From positions 12,958,001 to 13,022,000 of the forward strand of contig OW204012.1 of assembly GCA_934047225.1 (NCBI GenBank): DNA of 64,000 nucleotides. The letters run 5' to 3'. The translations under genes were made by a program, and so were the position numbers. Under the pieces are notes generated by a model, which was not told where the DNA came from, searched no databases, and worked only from the letters and a program-made list of their open reading frames with translations. Numbering within the stretch: the stretch's first letter is position 1; each line of letters begins with the position of its first letter. This DNA comes from Ypsolopha sequella (taxonomy: Eukaryota; Arthropoda; Insecta; Lepidoptera; Ypsolophidae). This document shows positions 37,105 to 49,600 of this stretch, piece after piece.

Positions 37105-37174
37105 AAAATGTATGGAATACCAGTAAGGAAAAAGTCGCTAAAATGTATGGAATACCAGTAAGGAAAAAGTCGCT
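37105..37174 (+). repeat. 35-bp direct repeat, two copies
   Basis: The unit aaaatgtatggaataccagt followed by aaggaaaaagtcgct occurs twice in tandem, with a third partial start. Confidence 0.9.
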
Positions 37175-37258
37175 AAAATGTATGAAACGTCTATTCTTTT
37201 CAGTTGCTAAATCGACTACAATCCACTAGATTTAGCTACATTGGACGCGTCTCCTGTC

Positions 37259-37467
37259 CAGTGTTGCCAGACACACTGTAATTACAGTAGCATTTAATAA
37301 AATTACAGTGCATGGAGACACTGTAATTTTCTAATGCCACTGTGATCACTAATAATGTGACTTTACATAAGTTAGTTGAAAATGGCGAAAAATATGAAAA
37401 TGAATGAATTCTACTGTAATTTGGTTCCGAACACTGTAATATCAGTTTCCTCATCTGACAACACTGC
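37259..37467. mobile_element. MITE with cagtgttgccag ends
   Basis: The left end is ccagtgttgccagacacact; the right end is the inverse of cagtgttgtcagatgagg. The word cactgtaatt recurs inside. Target duplications were not convincingly found. Confidence 0.7.
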
Positions 37468-37804
37468 CTGTAGCGAAATATCAGTATATTTGTTATAGTA
37501 TGTAACTGATTAATTAGCTATAGCGAAGAAAAAATCTTTTTGAATTTTTGAAAAATTCGCGATATTTATCACTTTTAGTATTTTCATACGATTTCTCGTG
37601 TCAGATGTGGTCACGTGACATGCCGTTAAGCTCACTTTGATTGCCAATAACTTCGTAATTTTTTGTGATATCGAAAAATAGTACATTATTGCAAAGGCAG
37701 CGAAATAGGCAATTGCAGGTCGAGTATGAGTTTGAAGGCCGAGCCGCAAGCGAGGACTTCAATGATACGAGACAGGCAATTGCCATTTCGGCCGAGGCAA
37801 ATAT

Positions 37805-38170
37805 AGTGCTTTTCTTAAACATACGCGGAAATATTATCATTACTTTTGAATAAAGTGCTTTTAATTTATTATTAACCAAATAACAACGAACTCCGCTTTA
37901 CCGCAATTTTTTTTTTTTTTACAGTTTGTGCCGAAAGGTAAACGCATCTGTGGCTATACAGCCACGAGAACGCAATATGTACGATAGATGAAAGAGTTCT
38001 AAATTCAAACAGCACACCGTTTCATAGAACATTGCCGGTGCGCTCTTCGTTCCAAATTCAAAGAATGCGCCGGGAAGTGATTTTGGTTTTTCAGTCTACG
38101 TAAATATGATACTTCGCGTGTTCTTTATCCAAAAGTAATGATAATATTTCCGCGTATGTTTAAGAAAAAT
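37805..38170 (-). repeat. Family J repeat, copy 2, with inverted terminal piece
   Basis: 37920-38170 is the inverse of 32449-32712. A separate forward piece, cttaaacatacgcggaaata at 37813, faces it, making an outer inverted repeat. Confidence 0.8.
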
Positions 38171-38331
38171 ATTTTACTACTGTTTTTAGCTTTTTAAACG
38201 CAATTGATTTTCATAAAAATCTTAATATAGGAGACGGGCTCATTGGCAACACTAAGGGCTACGCTTTGAAAGCAATATTATAGTGCATTTCATCAAATGG
38301 TTCCTCTGCCGCAATGTTGTTACCATAGACG

Positions 38332-38634
38332 AATACAGCCTACAGACTCCTCATAACAGGCGACCGATTTCTGTCAACACATCTGACTGAAACAGCAGAT
38401 AAATTCGCCACTCCAAAATTATATGTTTCGGTAGGCCAAACCAAAATGGCTTCTATATTCATTACGTTAGAGTCTTCGTCTTCGGGAAAGATAAGTTTGT
38501 TGCGCTATACGTAAGATTGGAAGAGCCAATAGGATTGCAGTATCCCGTTTCGATTGTTGACAGAATTATTTGTACGCAAGATGTTGAACAATAGACGTCT
38601 TTCTGGGCTGTATTGTCTATGGTTGGTACCAACA
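38332..38634 (-). mobile_element. Family I MITE, copy 2
   Basis: It is the inverse of 27585-27919. The ends are accatagacgaatacagcct and the inverse gggctgtattgtctatggt. Confidence 0.88.
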
Positions 38635-38805
38635 TAATTATATGTTGTACACCGTCTACAATGAATTTAGTTATCATTTTCATGTATACTATTATATCTT
38701 GCTATTTTGGGTATATTTCTAAAGATAGTATCAACTATAACAGTATAAGTTAGTAGACAGTATTCTATCTTCATACAAACGGGCCGAAACGAACCCCTTC
38801 CAGGC

Positions 38806-38955
38806 CTCGTAGCACAGTGTTTAATCGCGCGCGATGCCACTTAGTTGAATCACAGGTGCGAGGAGCGCGACACCATGGTTTTGCGATTAAACCGTACGTC
38901 ACGCTCCTCGCACTTGTGATTCAACTAGTGGCGTCACGCGTGATTAAATACTATG
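38806..38955. repeat. Palindromic element
   Basis: The arms gtttaatcgcgcgcgatgcc, then gttgaatcacaggtgcgagg, are mirrored at 38900-38955. The start gcctcgtagcacagtgttt is weakly tRNA A-box-like. Confidence 0.75.
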
Positions 38956-39452
38956 CTACGCCCGCAGAACTCGGTTCAACTCAGTTTACGACAGTCGCGG
39001 TCCGCACCGCGGTTACGTACGCACGTTGCCGCGTTGACACTGTAAGCCGCTCCCGCGCATTTTCGTAAATTAAGGCACGAAATTATACAATATGTTGTGC
39101 ATTGTATGGCTGTTTAAATACAACTCTATCGGATCCAGAACTGTCATTTTTTAGACTACCAACTCAATCAATTGGCAGCCCTAGCGCGTGTTTAGGCACC
39201 GAGCGGTCGTAGGTATTGATTTCAAGGACACCGCCCAGCTAAACTACTGTCTACTTCCGTATACTGTGGTATAACCAACTAATCCTTGACTACCAGTTTA
39301 GTTACAGAAAAATGCATAATATTAAATATACAAGTTTGAAAACCAAGCACGCTTTTCTCACAAGCAAAACGAAAACACCGAATAGATATCTATTTATCAA
39401 GTTAATATATTTAAGTTTTGTCAATCATTCATACTTTTTTCTCCCATCTATA
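38956..39452. other. Intergenic stretch
   Basis: A GC-richer patch (38960-39065) precedes AT-rich DNA. No conserved frame is seen. Confidence 0.4.
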
Positions 39453-39909
39453 TACAGGGTGATTGGTAATTCGACCTATTCCTTGAAAGGGGTTTTACTA
39501 GAGATCACTTCCAACGAATTAAGCCCTATCAACTAGGTGTCGAAAATTAATGGTCTCTGAGTTACGAAGGTTTTTGTATTATTTTTCAAACTTTCAGACT
39601 AATAACCAAAAATAAATAATTTAAAAATAACTATTCCTCTCTCAGCACTTATTTATTATATTTCTGATCAATGATAGATGAGTGATGATTTATAAAAAAA
39701 ATACGTGCCCTGAATTCCCATTATCTCAGAATTAAAAGGTCTTAAGTGGAAATAAATCCTTTTTTACTTTGTAATTTTTGAAATATCGATGTGTTTTACT
39801 TGAAAAAAAATTTTCATTTTCGACCCCTAGTTGATAGGCATCATTTGTTGGAAATGATCCCTAGTATAACCCCTTTAAAGGAATAGGTCGAATTACCAAT
39901 AACCCTGTA
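39453..39909. mobile_element. Family K MITE, copy 1
   Basis: The left arm tacagggtgattggtaattc, then gacctattccttgaaaggg, is mirrored at 39850-39909. Ta bases flank it. Copy 2 is at 55433-55858. Confidence 0.88.
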
Positions 39910-40536
39910 TAAATACCAATTTGCATTAATGATAAGTTACTTTTTATACAGATTTAGCATCTTATGGACACTATTTACTCAGAACCAGGCTACAAGGTTC
40001 CGTTTCAAAACCAGCGATTATCACACGGGAGTTATGCGAATTTCACCCTACAGCGTTCAAAAATCGGCACGAGTGAATACGAGGGTAAACGGGCTACAGT
40101 TGCACGAAATTATTACGTGACAGTTGCACGAAAGTGACGGAGACGATGCTCTACAAAGACGATTATCTCACTCTTTAGCCCGATGTGCATTATTTACGGG
40201 CCCGCACCGTACCTCGTGGCTCAGGAGGGGGGGGGCGTTGTAGACTCAATTGCCCCCCCTTCATCGCCCCTGTTTTTAATACATATTATTTATTCCATTT
40301 AAACAATTCATACAAAAATCCATTGATTTGTCCGCCTATTTTTATTTATAACAATAATTCATTCAATTTAACTACATTTTTTTTTCTACAAAATTGATAT
40401 TTTCATTTTCTATCCACTGACGTTAGAATGTCGTGTGTTCTATCCTAATTTGACACAGAGTATTAGATTCGATCATAGTATTTCTGCTCTGTGTAAACAA
40501 AATAATCGAATCGGACATATCAGTTCTACATAAGTA

Positions 40537-40809
40537 GGGTTACCAGATGACAGGAATTTTCCTGACATGTCAGGAATTTTGGCCGTCTGTCAGGAAATCA
40601 GGAAAAAAATGGGATTTGTCAGGAATTTTTAAAACAGATGAATAATTGCTTAAAATTGTTATATTTATAGAGTTTCAATTTCAATATATTTGTAACGAAA
40701 CTTGTTGAAAATCGCGTTGCTTGCTCATTCACATTACAAAAAATGTCAGGAAAATGATTGATTTATCAGGTATTTTGTCAGGAATTCACGTTACCGGTTC
40801 TGGTAACCC
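40537..40809. mobile_element. MITE with gggttaccag ends and TA target
   Basis: The ends gggttaccagatgacagg and the inverse of gggttaccagaaccgg are flanked by ta at 40535-40536 and 40810-40811. The word tcaggaatttt recurs. It is probably a Tc1/mariner-type non-autonomous element. Confidence 0.8.
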
Positions 40810-41685
40810 TATACATAATCCATATATGTTTATATTATATATATATGTTATTATATAGTTTATTTTTATACAAATCTTAACCGAATATCACATCGTAATG
40901 AACTAAAAATTAAACAAAACGTTTTCAATGCAGTTATAGGGCGTCGAACAAAAGAAATTCGTATCCGATCTATTTCGATCAAAACAGATCAAAACAATGT
41001 ATGGAGCCTTTCTTTTCTTGTGCCCGCATTTACAATAACTTTAAAATACATTCCCTATTTGTTAACCACAATCAGTCTGTTGCCGTCTCATTAAATCTTT
41101 CCAAAATTCAATATCATACTCATTGGATCACCCAATTAAACATTTTTTTTTTATTTACATATAGGAGACCACAAACTAAAGTAAAGTACATAGTAAATTA
41201 TGATAGAAATACATTTTCTATATTTTTAACACTTGGCGATTTATACATCGCAATTATTTACAAATTGAAATTATATCATTGCTGTGTAGAAACAGAAGAA
41301 AAGCAAATCTTGATGTGAGGAGCTCGGAAGTTCAGAACAGGGCTTGAAGGCGGTTACCGGTATAAAATAATGGTACCGCTTTGTTTTAAATGTAGACCGA
41401 AAGCGGTTGGGATTTAGGGTTACGGTACCAAATTCACAGGAGTGAGCGGAGCAGCGCGGGTAGCGACGGGCGAGGGGGCAACATCGGATAAAAAAACCTT
41501 TTTGTTATGGGTTTAGGTAGCGTAAAAAATAACGGTATTTTTCGGTATCGTAATATTAAGATGTATGACGTGATAAATACCTTTATAACCAATATTTTTT
41601 CGGCTATGCAAGCCCTGATTCAGAGCTCCTTTATCATATATTTGCATTTATCCATATTTACTAAAATTAAATGAATGAAATTACT
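40810..41685. other. Intergenic stretch
   Basis: AT-rich. The 105-codon plus frame 41001-41318 has no recognisable family, and its composition follows the surrounding DNA. A GC-rich patch (41440-41480) is unassigned. Confidence 0.4.
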
Positions 41686-41935
41686 TGATTTATATAAAAA
41701 CGGCTCACCTGAATACGTGTTATGATCGGGATAGCCGACCAGTTTCAGCAGATTTAGACTGCCTTCATCTGGGCGAGTGAAGACGTTACGACGTTACGCC
41801 TCACACTGACTGAGGCGTAACGTCGTCGCGTAAACGTCTTCACTCGCCCAGATGAAAGCAGTCTAAATCTGCTGAAACTGGTCGGCTTTCCCGATCATAA
41901 CACGTATTGAGGTGAGCCGTTTTTATATAAATCAT
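41686..41935. repeat. Near-perfect 250-bp hairpin, 'aaacggctcacct' family
   Basis: The left arm tgatttatataaaaacggct is mirrored to the right end at 41935. The centre is around cctcacactgactgaggcg. Arms are about 120 bp with few mismatches. It lies between the 3' ends of the two genes. Confidence 0.92.
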
Positions 41936-42779
41936 GAATTATCCTCAAGTCTCATTTAATTCTATAATGAAATTAGTTGTCTTCTGCGTTACTATACCTC
42001 AATGATATATTAGTTTACATAGTAAATATCGTTTGCATACATCTACCCACAGCAATTGCCTAAATATCCTAATATTTGCTTCTTGAAGGAAAAAGGTTGC
42101 ATTGTAATGCATTGCTATTAACTAAATAACTTTTCCTTCAGGTCCCTCCACCTCCTTCTTATAAATAGTAACCACTACCTGTAATAAAGAAGAGAAGATA
42201 TATAAATAAAACAATATTACATTGTTCACCGAGAGAAGAAAGGGGAAGATTACCAACGAGGGTGTAGTTTGAGGCCCGAGGCGAAGCCAAGGGCCTCAAT
42301 ACACACGGGTTGGGAATCGCACTTTCTCCCGAGTGATACATAGTGCTTTATACTACACCTGCGAGGAAATAGTATAATTTTACTTTTAATCAAGATACAA
42401 TAAAATAAACCGACTGACTCGCGTGCGATTGTCACTTTTTATTTCCTTCTTATTTTTTATTATGTACAGGAAAAGCAAGTGGCCAGTATCATTTTTCGAG
42501 TTTTATGTCCGAGTTCGCAAAATAATACTGGCCACTTGGCCACTTGGTCATTCTTTATGTTATTTAAAAAAAAAACAGCACGTTAACAATGGATTTGCAT
42601 ACACTTTTTCCGCCCGCATATTTGTATGACAGTAATGACGTATTTTCTGCATCGTTTTCAACAAAGAAAGAAGGTACTTTCCGAGCAGGTGTAGTATAAA
42701 AATTTAAACTACAATTGGTATAATTCACAGAATTCGTAAATTAAACGAAACAAACATTTTCAACCTAAATTCTGAACAC
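41936..42779. other. Intergenic stretch downstream of PDK
   Basis: The phrase tgtagtataaa occurs with an inverse-like partner, tactacacctgcgaggaaat (42351) and cgagcaggtgtagtataaaa (42681), hinting at an element of about 340 bp. A pair agtggccagtat / atactggccact lies at 42478-42540. No gene is seen. Confidence 0.45.
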
Positions 42780-43300
42780 ATAATCGTCTCTCCACAAAAA
42801 CACACCCTCTTACACAAAGAAATATACACGCGTTTATACTGTATCACACCCTCTCTTTGACAGAAACCCCTTTCACAATCACACAAAATCAAACTGAGTG
42901 CGTTTTTACACACCCTAATATACTCTTAACAAAACTTACATTTGCAGTTCGGATACTTATCACTCTTGAACACTTGGCGTAGATATCGACTGATATGCCT
43001 CAGTTACACCTTCTATTTCACCACTACTTCCTCCTTCACATGCAAACACACACCCTCTCCCACAATCACACAAAATCATACCTACTGGCACCGTTTTTAC
43101 ACACTCTTAACTACTTCACATTAACACACACGCACATACACAACATCAATTAAAATATAACTTTGCAGTTCCCTAGTCTTCTCTCTGTTGATTCGTTCCT
43201 TGTTCTTTTGTTAGGTGTCTTAAAGTTATGTATCGCCCCCGACCATTCGGCCATCTGAGTATGTGGTCGGTAGAATACTCGTTGAATACTTGGGAGTTGA
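42780..43300 (-). pseudogene. Decayed tandem copies of the PDK terminal exon
   Basis: 43161-43296 matches the functional terminal exon (43454-43627), offset by 297 bp, but carries an extra base in the AAG-AAC run that shifts the frame, D-W changed to E-W, and an internal deletion. A third unit keeps only tttgcagtt and ttgaacacttgg (42941-42980) plus the CA-rich flank. The flanks with ttcctccttcacat and tttttacacactcttaac repeat in each unit. Confidence 0.85.
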
Positions 43301-43453
43301 TATGCACTACTTTAGAATATACACCCTTTAATTCACCAGTACTTCCTCCTTCACATCCTCACCCCTTCACACACACCCTCTTCCACAATCTACTGGCATC
43401 ATTTTTACACACTCTTAACTTCACACTAACACACAGACATTCTCTAAAAAAAA

Positions 43454-43627
43454 TTACCTTTGCAGTTCCCTAGTCTTCTCTCTGTTGATTCGCTCTTTGT
43501 TCTTGTTAGGTGTGTTCAGGTTGTGTATCGCTCCCGACCAGTCGGCCATCTGGGTCTGTGGTCGGTAGAACTTTGAGGATGTCTTGTTGAACACTGGCAG
43601 CAGTTCGTTGGCCTCGTTCGAGAGAGC
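43454..43627 (-). CDS. Pdk: PDK terminal exon
   Basis: The acceptor is atttccgcag. The exon encodes [20 protein letters not shown], then [12 protein letters not shown], and ends KTRELQR with TAA at 43454-43456. The DW pair is the conserved C-terminal motif of PDKs. The last codons read AAAGGTAATT, which also looks like a splice donor, so splicing to a further short exon at 43458 is an alternative. Confidence 0.88.
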   Translation of the reverse strand, partial: ALSNEANELLPVFNKTSSKFYRPQTQMADWSGAIHNLNTPNKNKERINREKTRELQR

Positions 43628-46600
43628 CTGCGGAAATGAGGATATGTTACATTAGGTAGTTATGTAACGAGTTAGAGCTGAAAGTGAAAGTGAAAAGTAT
43701 TGATTTGCCACAAAAAAGAAACACACACGCACAGAAAACAAAATTAAATAAAGTGGCAAAAAGAGCCAAACTCAACAAATGCTGCTAGTTGCAAGCAACT
43801 GACAGCGCTGGTTTTCAGTTTGTCCCACTTTTTACAAATAACACAAACATTACATATTCCTTCCTTGCAGGTAGGTTTAAAATTTAACTACAATGTTTCT
43901 ATCAAATTAGATTTAATTTGAAATTATTAATTTCAATTTTACAAATTGATGCAACAAATTATTAATATTCACGAATAAGAACAATTTACATCATACATTA
44001 CAATAAATTACATGAGATAAAAAAATAAAAAGTAATAAAAAAATAATAATAATACAGAAATATAATTAGTTTTTTACTATTCAGGACATAAATAAGATTT
44101 ACACAAGCTATTAATACATTTTTTGCGCATTTAATAAAATACATTTAAAATGTTTTTTAAATGTCATTGGACTAACGTGCTTGCGCAAGGGTGGAGGTAA
44201 ATTATTCCAGCTGTGAACAGTACGCTCACTTTTCACCAAAGATTATTCCGGTATCACCGTGATCGGTGGAATATAGAGAGGATGAATGAAAATAGAGTGA
44301 CGAAAGAAATGTATGGTGCACAAGTGAAAGGTAAAGCACGACCAGGCCGCCCTAGAAGGACGTATGCTGACCAAATTGACGACATACTGAAGCAGGGCAA
44401 AGTCAAAAGCACCGGGAATGGAAGAGCTTGTGTGACTAGATTGATGGGTGAGGAAAACCCAAAAAAGGTGTTTTAGGATTGTAGGAGATGGAGATCTGTA
44501 GTCTATGCCATAGACTAAGTATTACTACATATAGACTAGCAGTTCGCATACATCAGTTTGTAGCCACATAAAATGTGTAAAATTCTAACGAAATCTAGAT
44601 GGCGTTGCTAAATCCTCTAACGAACACGATGGTAAAAAAGACCGATTGGTGACGCTAGTGGCACAGCGATGTTACGTAACATAAAAATAATTCCCACTTC
44701 GATAATAGATGGCGCTGAAATATTCACTGTTAGTGTTGCCAACTTAGCGCCATCTAGTTTTCCTAAGCAAAGCTGTTACAGTCACATGTTTACTTGGTAA
44801 CCATGACAGTTTACTTGCAGCCAATTAAACAAATTATGCTTATTTGCAACGCTTGGCGACACCTAGTGTTGTAAGGGCGCGTAAAAAATTTGCTACGCCT
44901 TGATGTATGGGAGTTGTCGGTCTATACGTAGTCTAGAATAGAATACTTAGTCTATATATATATGCCTAACTCTCTGGGAGACAGACGAGAGTACATGGAA
45001 GCAGTAACAAATACCTTCAAGTAAATGACAGCGTCGGTGCCGTATCCCTCACAGGAGAGCAAGACGAGGTCCCCGTGGAAGTAACGCGCGTACAGCCGAG
45101 ATATCGGGAGACCGTACCCGTAGCCTGGGGAGGTAATTGTTTCAGTTATTACTTGTTGAAGAGTACAGGGAGTCTAGCACGCGTCGTCGATGCATTGTCT
45201 TTCCATGGATGGACTGGTGGCGCGGCGTCGGATGCCGGCACTGCTGGCGGTGCCGCGCGCACGCACCAACCTGCTGCAGAGGGCGCCGCTCACGCGTGCC
45301 CTGTGTTCTCTTAACGCGGTGGTTGGACCCGGACGGGCTGATTTGTTTAATTGTAGTGTGAGCGAGTTCACGGAGGCCATACTAAGTATTTATCTTAAGT
45401 AATAGTTATAAGTTTAAAAATGGTGTATTTATATCTTATATTATTGTATAAAGTTGTTAATAATATTACCTTCTCTATCGCATTAAGATGCATCCTGTAA
45501 AGTAGGGGATTGTAAATAAATAAAATCATTATTGCTCTCTCGCACAATGATAAGCGCGGTATGCGTTAGAGCGCAAGTAGGATAAATAGCCGCTCTATCT
45601 CTGGCGTGTGCTAGCTGCACAGATGTGTTAAAGATATAATACGCATAGAAATCTTCGCCGGTGTTCGTATTCCCGAAAATAGCCGAATCATAAATTGTAA
45701 GAGACCTAAACATGAAACTTATCAGAGATGGGAGGGTGATCCCAATAGTATACCCGAACTAACAGAGAAAGCACTTTCTTTTTTGGAAAATATATCTTTA
45801 TGTCTCTACATTCTCCTTGTAGCTCAATGCCATTATATTGTGAAACATCGCTAAAAACTCGACTGAAACATCCTCACGATGCTGTTTTTGCTCTATTGTG
45901 AGAAACCGCGGCACATATCTTGCGCACAGCATTCTCATGCCCAAATTCTGAATCATATAACTCTCTAATTGCGGCGTTAATGCATATTTTAGCCTTTTTT
46001 CCCAATCGTGCATATTTTATTTAATAGCGGGAGTTACGTATAGGGACCTAGGTGACGAAGACGCGTAGGGCGCGAGCCCCATGTCTTGAAGACATAAATA
46101 ACATTAATGCCTACATCAACGGCACAGGTCGTACCCTGCCTAAACAGTAAACAGGTATCTCCAGAAATGCCGACAAATTTTAAATTTTGTCCAATGACGT
46201 CAGTTGATGCAGAGGTCGTTTTCGGCGTACAAATTGATACTGGGTGACAAACGTCACAAATTTGCACTCGAAAATTTGGAAAAATACATACCTAATTGTA
46301 TATTGTCACAAAAACTATGCATAATTCTAATAATATTTCACTGTTTTTGTACCGTCTTTAATTAAAATATATAAAATAAAAATAGTTTTTTGATTTTGCA
46401 TTGTGCATATTTTGAGCATATCAACAGTTTTTAGTGCATATTTTGGCACTTTGTTAGTGCATACAATCCGATGTCTAGTCATCAAATACAATTTTTATGG
46501 ATTTTCTACACCATTTCTGGCGTGGTCACTTCATTTGGTCGATCACTGCGATGTTCGTCTTGGCAGCCCGTACGAGGGTCAGCGCTCGGGCTCGGGTAAA

Positions 46601-49600
46601 AACAGGATTCACCTTTTTAACTTTTGATAGTAATTACAATTTCTAAACAAAATAAATATCACTTGCTACTCGATAACATGAAGTAAAAAATTGGTTGATT
46701 AGAAAATTGCAGTAAAATTTTGTAGTTAATTCAGAAAAAAAGCAACCTCTCAGACAGCTCGCGGGCGACTGAGTGCCGCGACCGTGATAACCTGAACGTC
46801 TTTCTTGAAATTCCCATTTTTTTTTTGTGAACGGGTGTCTACAATATCTTTGACCGCGACTGTACCTGCTCGCTCGACCAATAGAAATAAACACCATTTC
46901 CCGCCTCAGCGTCTATTCGTTGCCGCTTCGAGCGCGTCCGTTGCTTCTGTGATTGCGTCGGCACGATTGGCTGTAGTCGTTTTTGATTCGGAAAAGTTCG
47001 GTTTACGAACTAAGACGATGGAACTTGTCCAGTCTTGTCGTAAATAAGGGCACTTACCAGCTAGAGGCACGTTCTGTGAGTCAGACCTGCTGGGCTGAGG
47101 GGCCGTACTGTACATGTACTTGAATAGCAGATCTGTGACACTGCGCGGGATTCCGCCGCCGCGGTCCGATATCTGGGAACAACAGTGCAAGAGTGATGTG
47201 ATATGATGATACCAGGAGAATGGTTATACTCATCTACACTAATTTAAAGGGAGGTAAAGTTTGTTTCTTTGTATGGTGTAATCTCTGGAGCTACTGAACC
47301 AATTTTGAAAATTCCTTCACTGTTATAATAGTTACTCTTCACTTGGACATGGGCTATAGTTTGTTTCCTGGGGACGGACAGTTCCCTAGGGACATAGCTA
47401 ATAATTACATAATAGAATAGAAAAAACTTTTGGTGTCACACAATTAAAATACAATATAATCAATAACAAACAAAACAGAAGTGACACCCAAAAGGCCTCC
47501 ACTTAGCATGTATGTGTCATGGCACCATTCTGTACCACGACGCTGGTCTTCCGTGGACACCTCGCAGGGTAACGTTATTTAGCATGCAAGATAAGTATCT
47601 TTGGAATAGCAAATGATACAGATGGAATGAATCAACACCAGATTAACTCTGTCCTACCCGCAGTACAGTTAATGAGTATATGCTCCAGTCTTCCGTCTCA
47701 CCTTAACAGAGATGGGCGGCGGGTTCCCTCGTAATGTTCCATCACCGCCCGCATGACTTTCTTGAACAGCTCGAACAGCATGTGGTACAGATGGGACGTA
47801 GGTTGACTCTGTCCTACCCGTAGGACAGTAAATGAGTATACACTCCAGTCTTCCGTCTCACCTTAACAGAGATGTCCTCCTTCCCCGGAACGAGGTTTAC
47901 AGAGATGGGCGGCGGGCTGCTCTCGTGGTGTTCCATCACCGCCCGCATGGCGTTTTTGAACAGCTCGAACAGCATATGGTACAGATGCGACGGGACGTAT
48001 ACTACTGGCATGGGATGCTCGCTTGCCACTGGAAACGAACGAATTAATGAATACACAGATTTTATTCATCCAAGCACAGAATACAAAGTGACGGAAGAAC
48101 AAACAATATTGTACATAGGCGGCCAAGCTGTCTTCCAAGCTCACCTTTGGGTGGACAAGAAAGTATGATTTAGGATACGGAGGAGAAGTGGGATAAACAA
48201 TTTTGATCCGATGTACCAGCCGCCCAGGGAGGCCCTGGTCAGAACGACCTCTAGTTTTTTTCAATCTAGTATTATGCTTGATACCACTTATCCTAATATA
48301 CATATTTTTTTCTTATACTTGAAATTTTGCAATACTATACTTTGTTATTTAAGAGAACTAGAAATAAATTGGCTAGTAAATAAATAAATAACTATGCCGT
48401 TGACGGACGCCAAGCGACTCACCGAGTTCCAGCGTGACGTCATAAGACCGAGAGAGTGGTTACCGGTAGTTGCGTAGCATCATTCGTCCGTTAACTACCT
48501 CCGTAGATTTTGTGGTCGTCCCTGGATATACTGATTAAAGCCTGCTTTGACTCTTCCACTTTCTGAGCCCTTTCATCCTAAGTCCAATCGACGCTTTACA
48601 GTAGTACCCAAGCAAAACCCCATTATAAGTTAAAATAAATGCTTCTTACATAAAAAGCGGCGGTAGCTCAGGGGTAGAACGCTGGCCTCTCAATCTTGAG
48701 ATCCAGGTTCGATCCCCGGTTAGGCATGCACCAATGAGTTTTTCGTAATTTATGTGCATAGTACCACTTGCTGAACGGTGAAGGAAAACATCTTAAGGAA
48801 ACCTGCATGCCCTAAAAATTGTGTATTTGTGCCCGAAGTACGGCGATAGAGCTTACCACTCATCACGTTGGGTCGTAATAATCGTGGGGTGTACCGAGGT
48901 TGGACTGTGACTTGCATTTTCACAGTTCACACTCGGAACACCTCTGACATTCCCTAGGGGATCCATGTCGTGACGATATATTTATGTTTCCCGGCACACT
49001 CACCTCCACCCTGCAGCAGCACCAACTCCGGGGAAGCCAAGTAGTATCTGTCACAGAGGAACCTCGCGTTCTCGTACGCGTCTCTCACCACGGAGACCAC
49101 GTCGCAGGCCGGGTCTATAGAACCGATGTGTCGGCCGCCCGGCTCTATGCCGTTAACGGATGCTTGTTTACCGCCTACCTGCTCACCGAAGAGGAGGGCT
49201 GTAAGAGAAATTGACGGTTGGATTTTTTGTATAAGAGCCCGGTGTCCTGAAGTCAGACGCGAACGTGGTCGCTTTGGCACTATAATGCGTCACAAGATTC
49301 ATCTCTTAAAAAAACTTGAGACTTGGTTGTTCGCACGATTTCAGGAGAAATAACCCAAAAATCCTAATGAAACAAAAGTATTTGGGATTAGCATAAAATA
49401 TACTATGTCGTGTAACAAAATTTAAGTTACTTGTTGTAACGCTTCTACGACATTTCGGTACATATAGAAAATTCATATAAATAGCTGTAAAATACGGGAC
49501 TTTTATGCGCTTGTAACTTTTGGATTGCAAAACGGCTCACCTCAATAAGTATTTATTGATCGGGATAGCCGACCAGTTTCACCAAATTCAGACTGCCTTC

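Noticed and set aside
37259..37467. 8-bp target duplication around the cagtgttgccag MITE
   Set aside because: The flanks ctcctgtc and cctgtagc do not match at equivalent positions.
41001..41318. 105-codon plus-strand frame between the genes
   Set aside because: AT-driven composition, no family resemblance and no splice or promoter context.
45174..45380. Minus-strand frame overlapping the LINE fragment at 45.2 kb
   Set aside because: The plus strand carries the recognisable reverse-transcriptase C-terminus; the minus frame is its GC-rich shadow.
47832..48303. Several open frames of 70-146 codons around 47.8-48.3 kb
   Set aside because: They overlap PDK exon 4 in other frames or on the other strand; the PDK frame is supported by family motifs and splice sites.
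48655..48730. Possible tRNA gene
   Set aside because: A and B boxes are present but the acceptor and T stems do not pair, and the body continues as a known SINE family in the window.
48954..49353. Open frames of 75-108 codons across 49 kb
   Set aside because: The minus frame is the PDK exon 3 frame read into its introns; the plus frames are shadows.
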